Positions 28,487-41,947 are shown, numbered from the stretch's first letter. The stretch is DNA of 64,000 nucleotides from Lobosporangium transversale (GCF_002105155.1 NW_019028988.1:806001-870000), one strand, 5' to 3'. The notes: generated by a model from the sequence alone, not told the origin. Program-made: numbers and translations.

Positions 28487-30005
28487 CGGGATGTGTAAAC
28501 TATTATCTTGTATTTTTCTCGTGTTTAAAAAGCTATTCACCTGGGGTTGGTGAGGCGTTGCGGAGCAAAATATAAAAAATTGGTGTTCGCAAAACATTTT
28601 TTTTTTTTTTTGCTCTGAGAAATCCGAGCTGTTTACTTTTCTTATTATAGTTATAATATATGAGATGATTTTTCAATTATTATTGTTTCGAAGCGCGGTT
28701 TGGTCCCACGCAAAAGTACTAAACCCACCTGAACTTTTTTTAGCAACAAAAGAAAAAGACACATCAAACACGATTGGTTCAACAGTAAACGGCAAAAAAA
28801 AAAAAAAATAAAAAATAAAAAAAAGAGCCAAGAAAAAAGGGGGGAATTGCAAGAAAGGACGTTCATGGGGTTGCTTTGATATCTTTGTAATTTAGCTGAA
28901 AACAGATTCTTTCTAGTCCAATGATACCATAACAAGAATAAAAAAGAATGGTGCATGACGCGTATGTGAAATAGCCAGAGCCAAAGGAAATATATACTAG
29001 ACCTCTTAGGAGAATAACTAGACCGCCTTTTGTCGACTTGTTTCAAATCAAATTATAGAGAGATAATGAGAAAGAAAACTTGCGCGTAAGCTATTGGTAG
29101 CCTGAATTTTTCTAAAGATGTAAGCAAAAAATAATAATAATAAAAAAGAAATAAAGGACGCGAAGCGCTAATGTACGTGCTTCTTGCTTAGACTTGTTTA
29201 ATGCTTCGTAAAAATAAAAAATAAAAAATGATACGCAGCATATGCTGACTATAGCCACTTTTTATCTTGTCATGTTACTCTGGCGTAAACAATCATTCCT
29301 AGTTTAGAACCAACCCAAAATGTCGATATTGTCTATATGTAGATGATGTAGATGCCGCACAAAAGTTGCTCCTACTAGAGAAAAAAAACATTTTCTGTGA
29401 GAGCTTCCGTGTACAAGTACAGGGCATATGAGGAAGAGGACCAATGATAAAGCGGTATAATTGAGGCCTTTGTTTGATGTTTGGCAATGTCATTATCGAT
29501 TGGGTGAGCACTAGATTCAGATAAGAAGATCCAGGATGTAACCACATGCGAAGATAGAATGTATTTGTATATAAGTATAATATATAAACAACTTTATATA
29601 CTATGTAAATATATTTATATTGTACAATGGATCTGATCTACGGAAAGCATATGCAATGTGTGATGTGAACTAAATGCCTTACTGAGCAAGTCCCCCTATT
29701 CTGCAGGCGTAAAAAAAACACTCACTCCATTGTTAGGGATTAGCGTCCTGACCTCAATAGACCCTCCTATTCTCGACTCTTCAATCTTACTACCGTTCAA
29801 GATCATGCGTGTTAACATGTATACCCAACATCATTTTGCTAAATACGTTCATGCATAGCAGGAACACACGTTTCTTTTTCTGTCTTCAGAAAGCCGCAAA
29901 AAGAATACCCAAAATGATTGAATAAAAGTAAAAGTAGGCAGAGGCTAACACCATCAGACTATCTTTGGTGAGGGTATTTTTAGGTTGCTTCTATGGGTTT
30001 TTTTT

Positions 30006-30025
30006 ACGCGTGCATTGCCACGCGT
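30006..30025. promoter_or_regulatory. inverted pair of ACGCGT (MCB-like) sites
   Basis: ACGCGTG (30006-30012) and CACGCGT (30019-30025) form a perfect inverted repeat, each with the MluI cell-cycle-box core used by fungal MBF. No gene start lies close by, so a regulatory role is speculative. Confidence 0.3.
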
Positions 30026-31336
30026 GTCCGGATAAATAATGATTAGAAATTTTCATGTCTACTAGGAGAAAGTATGTGCACACACATTAATCAACAGCCT
30101 TTTATGAACAATAATCTAGACCTTCTTTGTAAAAAAAAAAAAAAAAAAAGGTCTGCACGGCAGTCTAGCATTTGATTTTTTTTTTTTTTTTTCCCGATAA
30201 TGTAATCCAATTTCAAACCAAACACAAAGCCAAATAAAAAACAAAGATTGATCGTGAAGAAAGAAATGGCTCAAATGGTGAGATGATGAAAAAATCCAAA
30301 CAAGAAGGATCTAACAATGATCTGAAAGAAGCAACCATTGTATATACAATATACCTATTATATTTATATTACAAGATTATTCAAGTATTCATGCAAGACA
30401 ACCCCCAATAATCAATCAGGGAAGGAAGGTGATCGACAGGCATTGTGGTGGGCGTTGAGATGATTATTGCGTACATGAAGATGGATAGGAGAGATGGGAG
30501 GAGAGCAGAGAAAAGTGGTGGAAAGGTGGAAAAGGCGGGCAAACCTTTTTTTTTGTCAATTATTGGGGGAAAAAAAAAAAAGTCAAACCGGTTCAGAGAC
30601 AAGGTTGACGGACATGAAACTGAAAAATGGAATTTTTTTATTTCCCATTTTCTTCTCACACAAACATTGATCGAGTACTTTTTTTTTCAGAAGTGGGCTC
30701 CATGGACTGTCGCGCATTCAAAGGGGGCATGCGTCACTGGCCACATAAAAAAAAAGTGAAAATATGTACACAAGGTTATGACATTGAAATATGGAATATT
30801 GAAAAAAAAAAAAAAAAAAAAAAAAAAAAAGCAAAAAGGCTATTTGGATTCATATAAATGGCTTGGGCGTAATAGGGAAACAAAAGCTTTGACGAGGAAT
30901 ACTTGCTTTTGTTATTCCTTGTCTCAATAGAACTTTCGTACAACTGCTGATCATTTTGACACGCAGTAGACGAAGATAACCTTTAGGAGAAAAGGGTCTG
31001 GATCGTCTCCATTCTTTCTTTACATGAACGGTTTATTGTCTTCTACGTATTAAAAAGTGTTCTCGTCAATTTTAGGACCGTATATCGCGACTGCTCATTA
31101 TGCGACAAAATCTGTAATCAAAGAGATATAGACCATCATCTGAGTGGAGCCCATCCCAGTCTTTCGTAATCTGGCAATTCTGTGCACCCAAAAATAAAAA
31201 AGAAAAGAAAGAAAGGATGATAACAATAAGAATAGATGAATAGGTAGAATATTTAAAATATAAAATATGTTATATAAATGTACAGCGATATGCAATGCAG
31301 CAGGGGGTTGACAGGTTGTTTTCTTTTCAAATGTTA

Positions 31337-31490
31337 CAGGATCCAATATTCCGCAGTTTAGTCCGAGCCATTATTATTTTGCATAATTTGGGACGGCACA
31401 CTGGTGCTCGAAGAATGAAAAATGAGACTTTGATTGACCAAGATAATGAACACCTTCGTGTCTATCAGTTTGGCAGGTACTGGGAGGGTA
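31337..31490 (+). pseudogene. possible Harbinger-type transposase C-terminal scrap
   Basis: The plus frame reads DPIFRSLVRAIIILHNLGR, then further coding-like sequence to FGRYWEG. A basic helix followed by 'LHN' is typical of the C-terminal part of DDE_Tnp_4/Harbinger transposases. An AG (31337-31338) precedes it. No other transposase motif was found around it, so it would be a fragment. Chance resemblance is possible. Confidence 0.25.
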
Positions 31491-31702
31491 CTCGTTTTTA
31501 TGTTTTTTGAAAGATCTCCATTCCTGGACATGTGTGCGTGCGTGAGTATATGTGAATCAAGAGGGGATTCACGGCTGCAAAGTAGATCTTTGGTCGGTGA
31601 ATCTTATTTTATTTTTTGTTTGTAAACATGTTAATTCATGCTGTAGTCTTTGTTGTGAGAATTTCAGCACACTCTGTCCATTTATTCCAACTGTAATAAA
31701 TG

Positions 31703-31800
31703 TATACAAATATATATATATATATATATAAATATACCAAATATATACATATATATTTATACATATTTATACATATTTATATACATATATACAAGTTCAT
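31703..31800. repeat. TA microsatellite cluster
   Basis: About eleven TA dinucleotides (around 31710-31731) followed by TATACATATTTA-type degenerate repeats. Confidence 0.8.
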
Positions 31801-34800
31801 GTGCACCCAGACCCTTAGCCCTGGGTAAATATATATATACATGTATAACATGGATCCCTGTCTTTTTCCTTTGAATGAAGAAGTTGTCTTGTGTGACAAA
31901 CAGAAGATGAATTACCTTCTGCAATTGCACATCAACTTTTAATTGATCATCCCTGGTTTGCTGTTCTCACACGCCCATTGCTCTTCCGTCTTTTTTTTTT
32001 TTTTTTTCTTCATCTCCCTTAGTCTGTCCTCTTCCTCTTCTATTTATTATATATACATACATGTTGTGGTAAGAATGATTTGATAAGAAAAAAAAAAAAG
32101 TTGATCAAAGTGTATCGTCAACAGTGGACGATCGATCTCTATTTTGGACTGGTTTCTCGCTTTGTCGCAGATTTCTCCTTTTTCAGTTTCTTTTTTATTT
32201 ATTATATTTTACTTCTTTATTTTTATTTTTCGGCAATTTCTGCAGATCTTCCCCAAAATCCATATCTTACACAAAAAATTCGCAACCGCTCAAAATAAAG
32301 CCTTTTCCGTTTTTGAGACTAATGTGCTCTATTTATTTCAGTCATGCGTTTGCACGAATACACAAACATGCACATAAACACGAGATGGGGTGAGATGGAA
32401 TGAGTGTCGGGAGGCAAAAAGAGAGATTGACCAAAAAGATGTTGCCGAGCATTGTCTGTCTGGACATGCAGATTAATAACAATAGAATGACGATCTCTTT
32501 TTTCGTTGTTCCAGCACTGTGGAATATAAACTGGGGAAAACAAATTCTCTACTTCCTGCTAATGTCCTTGGAGGAAGCTAAAAAGATAGGAATCGCTCTA
32601 TGAAATATATATATTGATCATTAAACTTTTTTTTTTTTTTTTTTTACGAAAGTGCAGACTCTGTTCAATCTACCAATCTTATATTTTATACAGTCAAAAA
32701 TATTTATTATAAAAAATAGGTTTCCTCTCTTTTTGTGACATGTTTGCATGGTCCGTTCCTGGGTAGAAAGCCGAGGCCGCTTCTGCAAAAATATCATAGC
32801 TCATAAATAGTCTATTTAATATATATACAATAAGCATTTAATGGCTTTATTTTACTCTTTCGCTTTGATTGACTTGAGTTAATAGGTGCTCACATCGACT
32901 TCTTCTCTACTTTCCTTACTGTTGGACAAATGTCTAGGACAGCAAACAGAAACCAAGGAAAGTTCGCAAATGTCGGTATGCAAGGCGAGTATTTTTGTGT
33001 TTTTATGTGCTTTATCCAAACAGGAATATATACAAGAAACACTTTTTTTTTATTTTTTAGTCCGCCTATCGCGTTTACAGCTATGGATGAATATATAAAT
33101 GAATAATATATACACACAATAGCTTGGAAAAACATGCAGGATTTTGTCTGTTTCGTTTGTATAAATGTGTTTGCAGATTAAATAGAAGAGAATAGGATCG
33201 TCTTATAAACATTTGTGCAGTAAATGGAAACGCGTGGGGCGTGATAGTGTTGACAATAATGAAAATAAAGCCGATCATTGGAGCAATCGATTGCTTGTTT
33301 TCTTTTCTTTTCTTTTCTTTTACTACTTTCTTGTTTCTTTGGAGCGAGTTGTCGTTAAGCATGTATTTGTATACAAAGACCGGACCTATTTGAATTGAAT
33401 TGGATATACAAGCTGCATAAATAGCTATTGAATACAGCTTTTTGACTAGAGGATGTCAAGTGTATTCATCAGAAAGAGATGAAGGTAGACGTGCAGACAG
33501 GCACACAGGAAAGACAAGGCAAGGCCACGAAGGTGAGGAAATATCTCATATACATATACATATATGTATATATGAATGTATATTTACTCTTCTTATTTCT
33601 TAATCTTTTTTTCTTCTATAGAATACCATCCATGTATTGAATCGGGTGTCGATACAATCGGCGACCAATCGATTCTCCTTCGCTCCACTCTGTGTTTGTG
33701 TAGGTGTCTGCGCGTGAGGCGGGTTGGGAGGTTTGTGTGCGAATATTTGTGAATATTAAGATGTATTTTATTTTTATTATAAAACCAATGCTAGTGCACC
33801 TATTGGCCCAAAAAATATGGGCGATACCCAGTTCTTGTCTCTTTTATTTCTTGCCCTGCCCTGTCCTGTCTATTCTCTTTTATCTCAGCTTCTCACTTAC
33901 TTTCTCTTCTTTCTTCCTCTCTCTTTTCTTCCTTCTTCCTTTTCCTCTCTTCCTTTTGCTTCCCGCCTTTCCTTCTCCCTTTTCAATTCTCAGCTAGCCT
34001 CATCTATCCGGGCTTAATCTTTTGCCATCATCAATCGTTCCTTCTCGTCATTTTGATTTTAGTTTTATTCTTTATTTCCATCCTTGTCACAGTGATTGTT
34101 GCTGAGAGGGATGAACAAAGGGGTAGGTGACTTCTCAGCCATCCACTCCAGTCCTGAAAAGAGACTCAATGTATAAATATTAGATATTCTGGACAATAGT
34201 CGTCGAAGCAGACAGCCAGGATGCCTCCTAAAAAGCTGGATTACTTCTTTTCCTGACCCACAAACTATAATTTACTCACACAGACAAACACATGCTCACC
34301 ATCAGCTCTCCACCACAGCCATCACTATTCTGCAGCGTTTCTCTTTCCTTTGTAAAAGATGAGATCCTACTGAAGCCTTTGTTACTTGCCATAGAGGCTT
34401 ATTCATTCAATATTCAGCGTGATTACTTTATTTGATACATTTAGCGCACCATTCATTCGTTCGATCCCAATTTCTTTCTTTCAACACTCATTGGTCATTC
34501 TTGCTGCTCTTTTCCCTCTTGCTACTCTATCCGCTTCACTTACTCGCCGCATTCTATCCTTTCATTTCTTCTGACATTGTATTTTCGCATCGCAGAGTAG
34601 CCCAAGTAGCATCAGCAACAGCATCCTTATCAACATCAACTCTCTAGACCATCATTCAACCGTGCACGCCCCTCTCCCCTTCTCTTCCTGCTTCCAGCAT
34701 ATTTGTGTCCCGTTCACAATTGGTCCCCGGTTGTTCACAATGCTCTCTTTTTCCTAAGAACCCTTGGTCGTTTGAGCTTGGGTCTAGAGCACATCTTTTT

Positions 34801-36223
34801 TTTTTTTTTTTTTTTTTCACAAACACAGAATAAAAGAGTGAATTTTTCTTTGGTCATCCATTTCTCTTTTAATTTCTCCACCGACTCTCCCTCCATTTTT
34901 TTTTTCTTCCTGTTCCCCTCCACAGCTGCATCTTACCCTCCTAAAACATGGTCCTCTCTTTTTAATACAGCTGGATTTCGTCAGCCAATTTAGCCATGCC
35001 CAGTCCCTTGCACCTTTGGGCAGATATTCTCACACATGGTCGACCATGCATTCACATCCATTCATCATATGCATAGGCGCGCACGCACATTCTCATCTCC
35101 TTGTTCTACGTTTCCTTCTCCTTTTCCATCTTTATTTCATTTTAATTTTAAGAGTGCTTTCAATGTAAGAGACCAACAAGGATCTTGTAGTCATAATAAC
35201 GAACCCTATCAATCTCATTCTTTTTAATATTTTCATCTCGGATGAAAATATATCATTCAGGGTATCTATCCAAAGTAGATAGTAAAGTGGATAGGCATTC
35301 CTTTATTGTAGGAATCATAATAGCAACCAATGGACAGAAAAACAAAACATCCAGCAGTCTATTCATATCCAATCTCAGGAACAGCTCTTTGGGGGGTTTT
35401 TTTGTCTCATCCTTGTACGAATAATCTACATTCATCCTCTTGTTTCCTAGTGCTTATTTATCTGATGAACCATCCTCTCAAATATTGCATCCTGTATTAT
35501 TTCCTTACTCTGTTGGCGTGCATATCACCTGCATCATTTTATTTTTATTTCTTGGTATATTAGACAGACAGGGGAAAAAAGGCGAAAACGATATTTAGAT
35601 AGCTCATCAGAGCTGACAACAATCGCACAATTGAAATATGCTTATTTGGGTTATTGTTTGCCCATAAGATGTATCTTCCACAGCATCTTTCTACATATTG
35701 TTAAACTTCACTTCTTCAATCTTCTCGATCAGATCGATCGTATCCCTGTTATTAATAACATGTAATATGGGCTTTGTTCTAAGGCTCACCTAAGGTTTAC
35801 TATTGTCTCTCATCGTCAAAAGTTTTTTTCCGTCAGTAAACTCCCATCATCAGAAATCAATACAAATATATCAGCAATAAGATATATTATGGCTTCTTCA
35901 ACCTTCATGAAGCATATAGATCAAACCCTTTTATAACTCTTTTTCAACGTTACTAATCAACTTACATGGGGTCCGTCTTTCGTCCTCTGTCTTCACCACC
36001 TTTTAGATATAAATCCCATCGACCATTTTCAAACTTAGTTTACTTACCAACTGTGATATATTCTAAGGGCAGCGACGTAAATCCATCGTATATCCACAGA
36101 GTCATAGAGAGGACTCTTGATTTTGTTGGAGCATCCCAAAGTATTTTCCATCTGTCGTCTTACCATTGGCCTACATTTTGAGTCAAGGACCAAAGTATAA
36201 ATTGTGTGACACTTTGGCACACC

Positions 36224-39200
36224 ATGCTGCCATCTATCCATCATCTACTTGACTCCAATCCTGTCATAGGTCATATAAACGACATCCATTCAGTGCCGCC
36301 TTCTCCATCTCTACTCATGCCGCTAACCCTCACTGAAAGTCATCATGGCCATCGCTATCATCATTATCATCAAAAGATTGAGGGACAAAGGCATAACAAC
36401 ATGAGTGCTATAGAAGATCCACATCCACAACGCAACACTCCACAATATCATAAAACACAGCATCATCCTCACCCGCCGTACGAGCCTCTCCATCCACCAC
36501 ACCCACAGGAAGACGATTGCAATGGGGATGCGATCCCACTCTCATCTATCACTGCCTCTGGGTCTAAACCTCTGGTTTCTCGAGAAAAACATTCTTTCAC
36601 ACACTCTAGTTACACTAATAGGATCGCAAGGGATGATGGTCACTACCTTCCGCCTCCATCTCATGTCAGCTCTGAGTCTGCACCATCTGATATGGACACA
36701 GCAAAGTTATCTAGTCACTCGCCCTCGCCACGTGGATCTCCAGGATCGTCCTACTACAGCGAGAATGATCCGCGGAGCTCCGGATCCACGGCGACCCCAG
36801 CATGGTCATCTCACTCTAACATGCATACCTCAACCCAGCCTGCTTCACAACAGTATGTACACCCTTATCGATCTCAGTCAAGGATGTCTCCATTTGATCC
36901 TTCTATCTCGTCTTCATCATCGTCAGCATCGCCATCTCCTTCCATTTCGACCGCAACAGCTGTATCCACACCCCTAACGACAGATGCTATGCTTGTCGTC
37001 ACAAATAGAGCTGCTGCTACAAGTATTTGTGATCCTAAATGGAGAGGAGGATCAAATTATGGTTCACGAGGTATGCGTGAAGATCACGGAGACTTGGGTG
37101 CAGACCGCCATTCTCTCATTGTAGACTACGTTGAGCGGATGGGTCGAGCGCATAGTGATCCAGCACACCCACCACACGGAGGTCTCATCCAGCCAGCACC
37201 AAACAACCCTTTGCGAGTTTCCCCATCTTACAGTAGGCAAAGTAACCCAGAGACCTCCCTGAACTACAAACATCATCTGCATCCTTCACCACTCCGGCAT
37301 TTTGAAGAGCCTCCAGCAAGAAGGAGCATGAATGGATCGCGTTCATATGGGCCGGAGCCTCATCATCACCATCATTATGATCACAACCAAGCTCATGATC
37401 TCAACCCCCATCATTATCAAAACTCGATCAACGTATCCCAACGGCCAGTGAAGTTCCCCGACGTTGAACAAGGATACCGAGCACAGTCGCCTTCGTCGAA
37501 TACTTTTTCGAACCAAACCGAAAATCGAGTATGTGTTTCATCTTCCCCGATTTTGCCATCAAAATTTAATGCATCACACAATCAACAACACCCTTCTGGC
37601 CATGCATACTCTCCTTTGCCACCAACGCCTCCTCAGACGACGGCAGATGCTCCTCAGGAGGTATCAGAAGGACAACGAAGCATGGCACACGACTGGTCGA
37701 AGGAGACATACTGCGAACCCTCACGGTATAGTGACCCTAGACCAGTGCCATTCCATCACGGACAGGGTCAAAGACATGAATCAATGTCTCCACCAAGTCC
37801 CCTCGGCGTGAACACCATGCCCTCTTCCCTAAATCTGTCTTCTTCCCGCCAGCAGCCTAGTGTTGCACCCCGTTCCCCCCGTCATCTCCCCCACCCCACA
37901 CTTCAGCAACAGCAGCATCCGCCGCCATTGTATGACCCTGTCCGCGAATCGGACCATAAAACTTTTGAGCACCCGACAGCTATGCAAGCTTCGGTGTATT
38001 CATCCAACCAAAACCGACAGCCTGACCCAGAGCAGTCGCATCCACTTGGCCGACAGCATTTTGCTTTGACCAATTCTTCGCCTTCTGGTCCCTCTGAAGA
38101 GGGACCAATGCCTTCAAGGCAACCGGGGCCCCAACCTCATGGACTAGCAGCACGAGCTGAGCGGAATACTTCCCACCCATACTATAACCCTGTTCATCCT
38201 GATCGATCGTTTGCCTCACCTTCGAGTGATACGGATGACCATTATAGTCTCACGAAAGATACAAATCACTCACCATCTAAGACGCCGTTGTTATCTCAAC
38301 CTCCTTCTCGCAATCAGCCTTTAGGCTATCCACCGTCACCTCAAGATAGACCTTCGAAGGGAACCGGCCATGACTACGCTAATCACATCCGTGGCCACGT
38401 TCGACCTAGTTCACAGGGACATCAGCAGGTGGACGCAGCTGGATATAGTGCTGAAGCAAACAGTGGCCATCATAGAGATTGGAATGATCCAAACTCTGGA
38501 TGTAGTCCTAGAGAAGGTGCAGAAATGATCGAGGACGACGGCAAAGGACGCTCATCTGCGCAACAGTCGGTTTCTTCGTCTCAATGGAGAGGTTCTCGTC
38601 GAAGCATTCGCTCGTCTATTTCGGAGCCTGATCTACAGCTGGTTAGTTCGGGCCTAAGACAGGAGCGTCACATGACGCTATACCATGAAGAAGGGCGCCA
38701 TCACGAAGACAATCTTGAAGATCTAACAGAAGATGACGAGGAAGGATCGGAGGAGCAGGAGTATGATGAAAAGCTTAAGGAAAGGCAAATCATACATCGC
38801 CGGGCGCAGACAGATGTGTGTCCATGCGATTACGATTCTGGAGCCACTCCTGAGTCTGATCGTCGTAGCCATTCGTCACAACCTTCTCCTGGTCACCATC
38901 ATTCTCACCCCCACCATTACAGCCATCCCCAGGCACATTCCTACGATGGGTCACCACCGTTATCTACGAAGCAACATCCTCATGAAGACTATTCGGCGTT
39001 TCTTTCTCATCAGCATGTCTCTGCTCATGCTCAGCCCTACCCGCCACCTCTTCACCATCTTGCCAATATACGCTCCCAGCATCCTGGGCATGGTCAGTAC
39101 TACTCTCAGTATCAGCCGCATCAGCAGCAGCATCCCATACCTGATGCCCCTTACCAAGCCTCAGGACCAGGAATAGCGGCCGATCGCCCACTTCTCCCCA

Positions 39201-39517
39201 ATATGCAAGTGTCATCATCAATACCAAGTAGTACCACCACTAAAAGGCGTGGCCCGTATCTTTCGCGGTCACGAGCGATCATGGCAGGTATGGAGGTGAC
39301 AACGGCTTCGAGCCGATACCAGTGTCAATACTGTCAAAAACGGTTCAGCCGACCAAGCTCACTTCGGATCCACACATACTCGCACACAGGCGAGCGACCA
39401 TTCAAATGCTCGGAGGAGGGATGTGGACGACAATTCTCGGTACAGAGTAATATGCGTCGCCATCTTCGTGTGCATCGTATGGGCCGAGTTGTTCGATCTG
39501 AGTTTGCTCCACGGGCG

Positions 39518-39523
<6 letters not shown>
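36224..39523 (+). CDS. C2H2 zinc-finger transcription factor
   Basis: A single exon of 1099 residues. The ATG at 36224 (MLPSIHHLLDSN) is the first Met of the frame. The frame extends a few codons further upstream only through a GTG. Nearly all of the protein is low-complexity, rich in His, Ser, Pro and Gln, with several HHHH patches and an acidic stretch (EDLTEDDEEGSEEQEYDEK). Two C2H2 fingers close the protein: YQCQYCQKRFSRPSSLRIHTYSH (spacing C-x2-C-x12-H-x3-H; about 1033-1055) and FKCSEEGCGRQFSVQSNMRRH (C-x4-C-x12-H-x3-H), linked by TGERP. This linker is diagnostic of DNA-binding fingers. Two fingers and a long disordered region resemble fungal developmental or stress regulators, but the target cannot be named. 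The region upstream is a long CT-rich leader. Confidence 0.88.
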
Positions 39524-39557
<34 letters not shown>

Positions 39558-39957
39558 AAAGTCAAAGCGAGTGAAATGGTACAAGTATAAAATGCGGGCG
39601 GACAAGAAAGACAGACAAAGGGATCATAATGCATCTTTTATTTTTATTTTTCTCTTTCTCTGTTCTTTTTAATTATTTTAATTTAGCAATTAGCTTGTTC
39701 TCTCTATTTTACTATCTTTACACTCATGAGATATTCTTTTTCTTTTTATTATCTGCCTCTTTTCATCACAATTATAATCACCAAACACCCTTCCCATGTC
39801 TTGTACTGAATGTACCAAAAAAAAAAAAGAAAAAAAGTATTCTAATAAAGTTTCTGAAGTTATTTGTTAATGTATATGCGTGTAGATTTTGTTTGTAAAA
39901 AAGGTCAAAACGATAATAGAGAAGGCGAATTGATATTCTATTATTTTTATTTGGTTA
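39524..39957. other. convergent 3' spacer
   Basis: Between the C2H2 factor and the AONS-like gene. It starts with about 31 A immediately at the stop codon of the C2H2 gene. It contains no gene. Confidence 0.5.
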
Positions 39958-41914
39958 TTACAGTTTGGATGGAATGTGGGATAGGGATTTAGTAGTGGCA
40001 GAAAGTGTAGATAATGAGAGTGTAGATGAGGTAGATGAAGGCGGAGATGACTGTGATGATGATGATGGTGCCAAGTCTGCTTCTAGTTCCACTTTCGATA
40101 CAGAAATTGAAGTTGGACTGCAAGTTGGTTTTGTCGCTGTTGATGTTGTAGATAGCATTGATGGTGATGTTGATGAATCGGTTTCAAAAAGAGTGGGAGT
40201 ATTGACAGTTGTAGTAGAGATGTCCTGTTGTTGCGACATCCATGCTTGGACAATCTGAATCAATTGGTCGACCTGTTGGAGAGTGTTATGACTATGGAGA
40301 CAGATACGAACACGCTCTTTTCCCCGAGGCACTGTAGGAAAACGAATAGGCTTGACATTAAGACCAGCCTGAATGAGCTGTTGAGAGAGTGCATTAACTT
40401 TAGCATTACCGTGGATGACGATACCCTGGATTGGAGAGGTTGAGGGCAAGAGCATATGGTCTGGAAGTTGAATGTTGGATCGGAAATAGGTAATTAACCC
40501 ACGAACTTTTTCAACCAACTTTTTGTTTTGGAAAGAAAGAAACGAAAAGAAGAAAAAGACGAATTAGTGTTGAGAATAGACAACATAATATACAAACTTT
40601 GGTAATAAAGATAATAAAGAACGAGTAAAAAAAATACCTCGACTGTCTCTCCATAGATGAGCATTTCGTAAGCGGATTTGATACTGGCTAAGTTACTGAA
40701 GGATGTGAAGGTGGAGTAGATTAGAGGACGCGCATAGTTGATCAGATACTCCTTTAGAATCTTCGGTCCCACCAAAGCGGCTAGGGTTGTATTAAGAAAT
40801 ATAAAAGAGAGATGAAATAGGGTTATCTGTGAATCAAGCTGTTATATAAAAAAGCTTTGCTTCCATCATTCATCAAACGTTACTCGGGGTGAACGCTGAT
40901 TGACGGAGTGGTAATTGATAATAATTTTTCCTTACCCCCATTGCTTGCAAGGGCCTTGCTGAAGGTATGAAGTCTAGCAAAGATCTTGTTTTCCAAGCCC
41001 ATCTCATTCACGAGTCCTCGTCCGTTCTGTCCATACACACCAGTTGCGTGGGCCTAGATTTTTTTATTTTTTTATTTTTTTATTTTTTTTTAAAAAAAAA
41101 TTGATTTGATTGAGTTGGAGTTTGAAAAATCTGGAGAAGGCGTAGAGTGACTATCATTTCTTTTCATTTCTCCATGAACCCCATAAAAAAAAGTGATGGT
41201 GAGAAAAAATAAAAGATTAATGGACTAAGTAGTCGTTACCTCGTCAACGATGAGATATGCATCATATAATTCAAGTAGATCAACGATCTCCTTCAATGGC
41301 GCAGTGTCTCCGTCCATTGAGTAGACGCTCTCCACAGCCACAAAGATATTCCTCTTTTGCTTCTTTAATGGCAATGGCTTTGATGATGATGATTGAGCAA
41401 GTCCTTGTTGACCTTTGTCATCCTCTTGTCGCACTGAATGAAGTAATTCTGCAAGGTGGCCCAGGTTGTTGTGCAGAAAAGGCTGTTTGAGAGTAGCACG
41501 GGTGACCTTCATACCATCATGAACCGAAGCATGAATGTATTCATCATAGAGGATCACATCGCCCGGTTGAGGTACACTGCTGAAGAAGCCTACATTAGCA
41601 TCAAAACCAGAGTTGAAAATCAAGGCAGCTTCCGCATGATGAAAACGAGCGATCATCTGTTCTAGATCTTCAGCATATTTGGAGTTGCCATCGAGAAGGC
41701 GAGAACCTGTGGAACCCAGAGGTGGTTTGTGTGAGGGAAAGGATTCAAGTTCTTTCAGGAATCGGGAACCGAGAGCAGGATTGCGAGCTAGGCCAAGGAA
41801 ATCATTGGAGGAAAAATCAGTCGAAGATTCAGGGATGACAACTAGTTTGCGAAGAAGTGATCTCTTCTTGCGTGACTCAAGAAGTGTCTGAAGTTGGTGT
41901 TCGATTCGCGATGG

Positions 41915-41917
<3 letters not shown>
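39958..41917 (-). CDS. bioF: 8-amino-7-oxononanoate synthase-like PLP enzyme, peroxisomal (SKL end)
   Basis: Four exons, 41917-41240, 41053-40936, 40780-40638 and 40518-39958, with phases 0, 1 and 0, give 499 residues. It belongs to the alpha-oxoamine synthase family: SSNDFLGLARNP, GSTGSRLLDGN, IFNSGFDANVG, LIVDEAHATGVYG (Asp-225 for the pyridine N), HTFSKALASNGG (PLP Lys about 259) and RPLIYSTFTSFSNL. AONS condenses pimeloyl-CoA with alanine in biotin synthesis. 5-aminolevulinate synthase and KBL share the fold, but there is no mitochondrial presequence here. The C-terminus ends SHIPSKL, a type-1 peroxisomal signal, which is known for fungal biotin-pathway AONS. A Ser/Thr-rich tail of about 90 residues lies before it. 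The start codon directly follows a T-tract (A-run in the transcript). It is divergent from DIS3 across 639 bp. Confidence 0.85.

Positions 41918-41947
<30 letters not shown>

Larger units (their letters stand above)
24765..36223. other. 11.5-kb gene-poor AT-rich region
   Basis: Only short ORFs of low-complexity or random appearance. Contents that can be supported are a nine-base repeat (about 26498-26551), a MITE-like element (27457-27617), long T tracts (about 27273-27294, 28107-28140), hairpins (28462-28486, 30006-30025), a possible transposase scrap (about 31337-31490), TA microsatellites (31710-31800, 33549-33590), and a CT-rich leader (about 33840-35160) upstream of the C2H2 factor. No rRNA, tRNA or complete protein gene was seen on either strand. 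Confidence 0.5.

Noticed and set aside
33704-35227. Several Phe/Ser/Leu-rich plus-strand ORFs
   Set aside because: They translate a CT-rich leader, and composition alone explains them.
36206-36223. Upstream GTG start for the C2H2 factor
   Set aside because: Eukaryotic start is expected at the ATG 36224, and no conserved residues lie before it.
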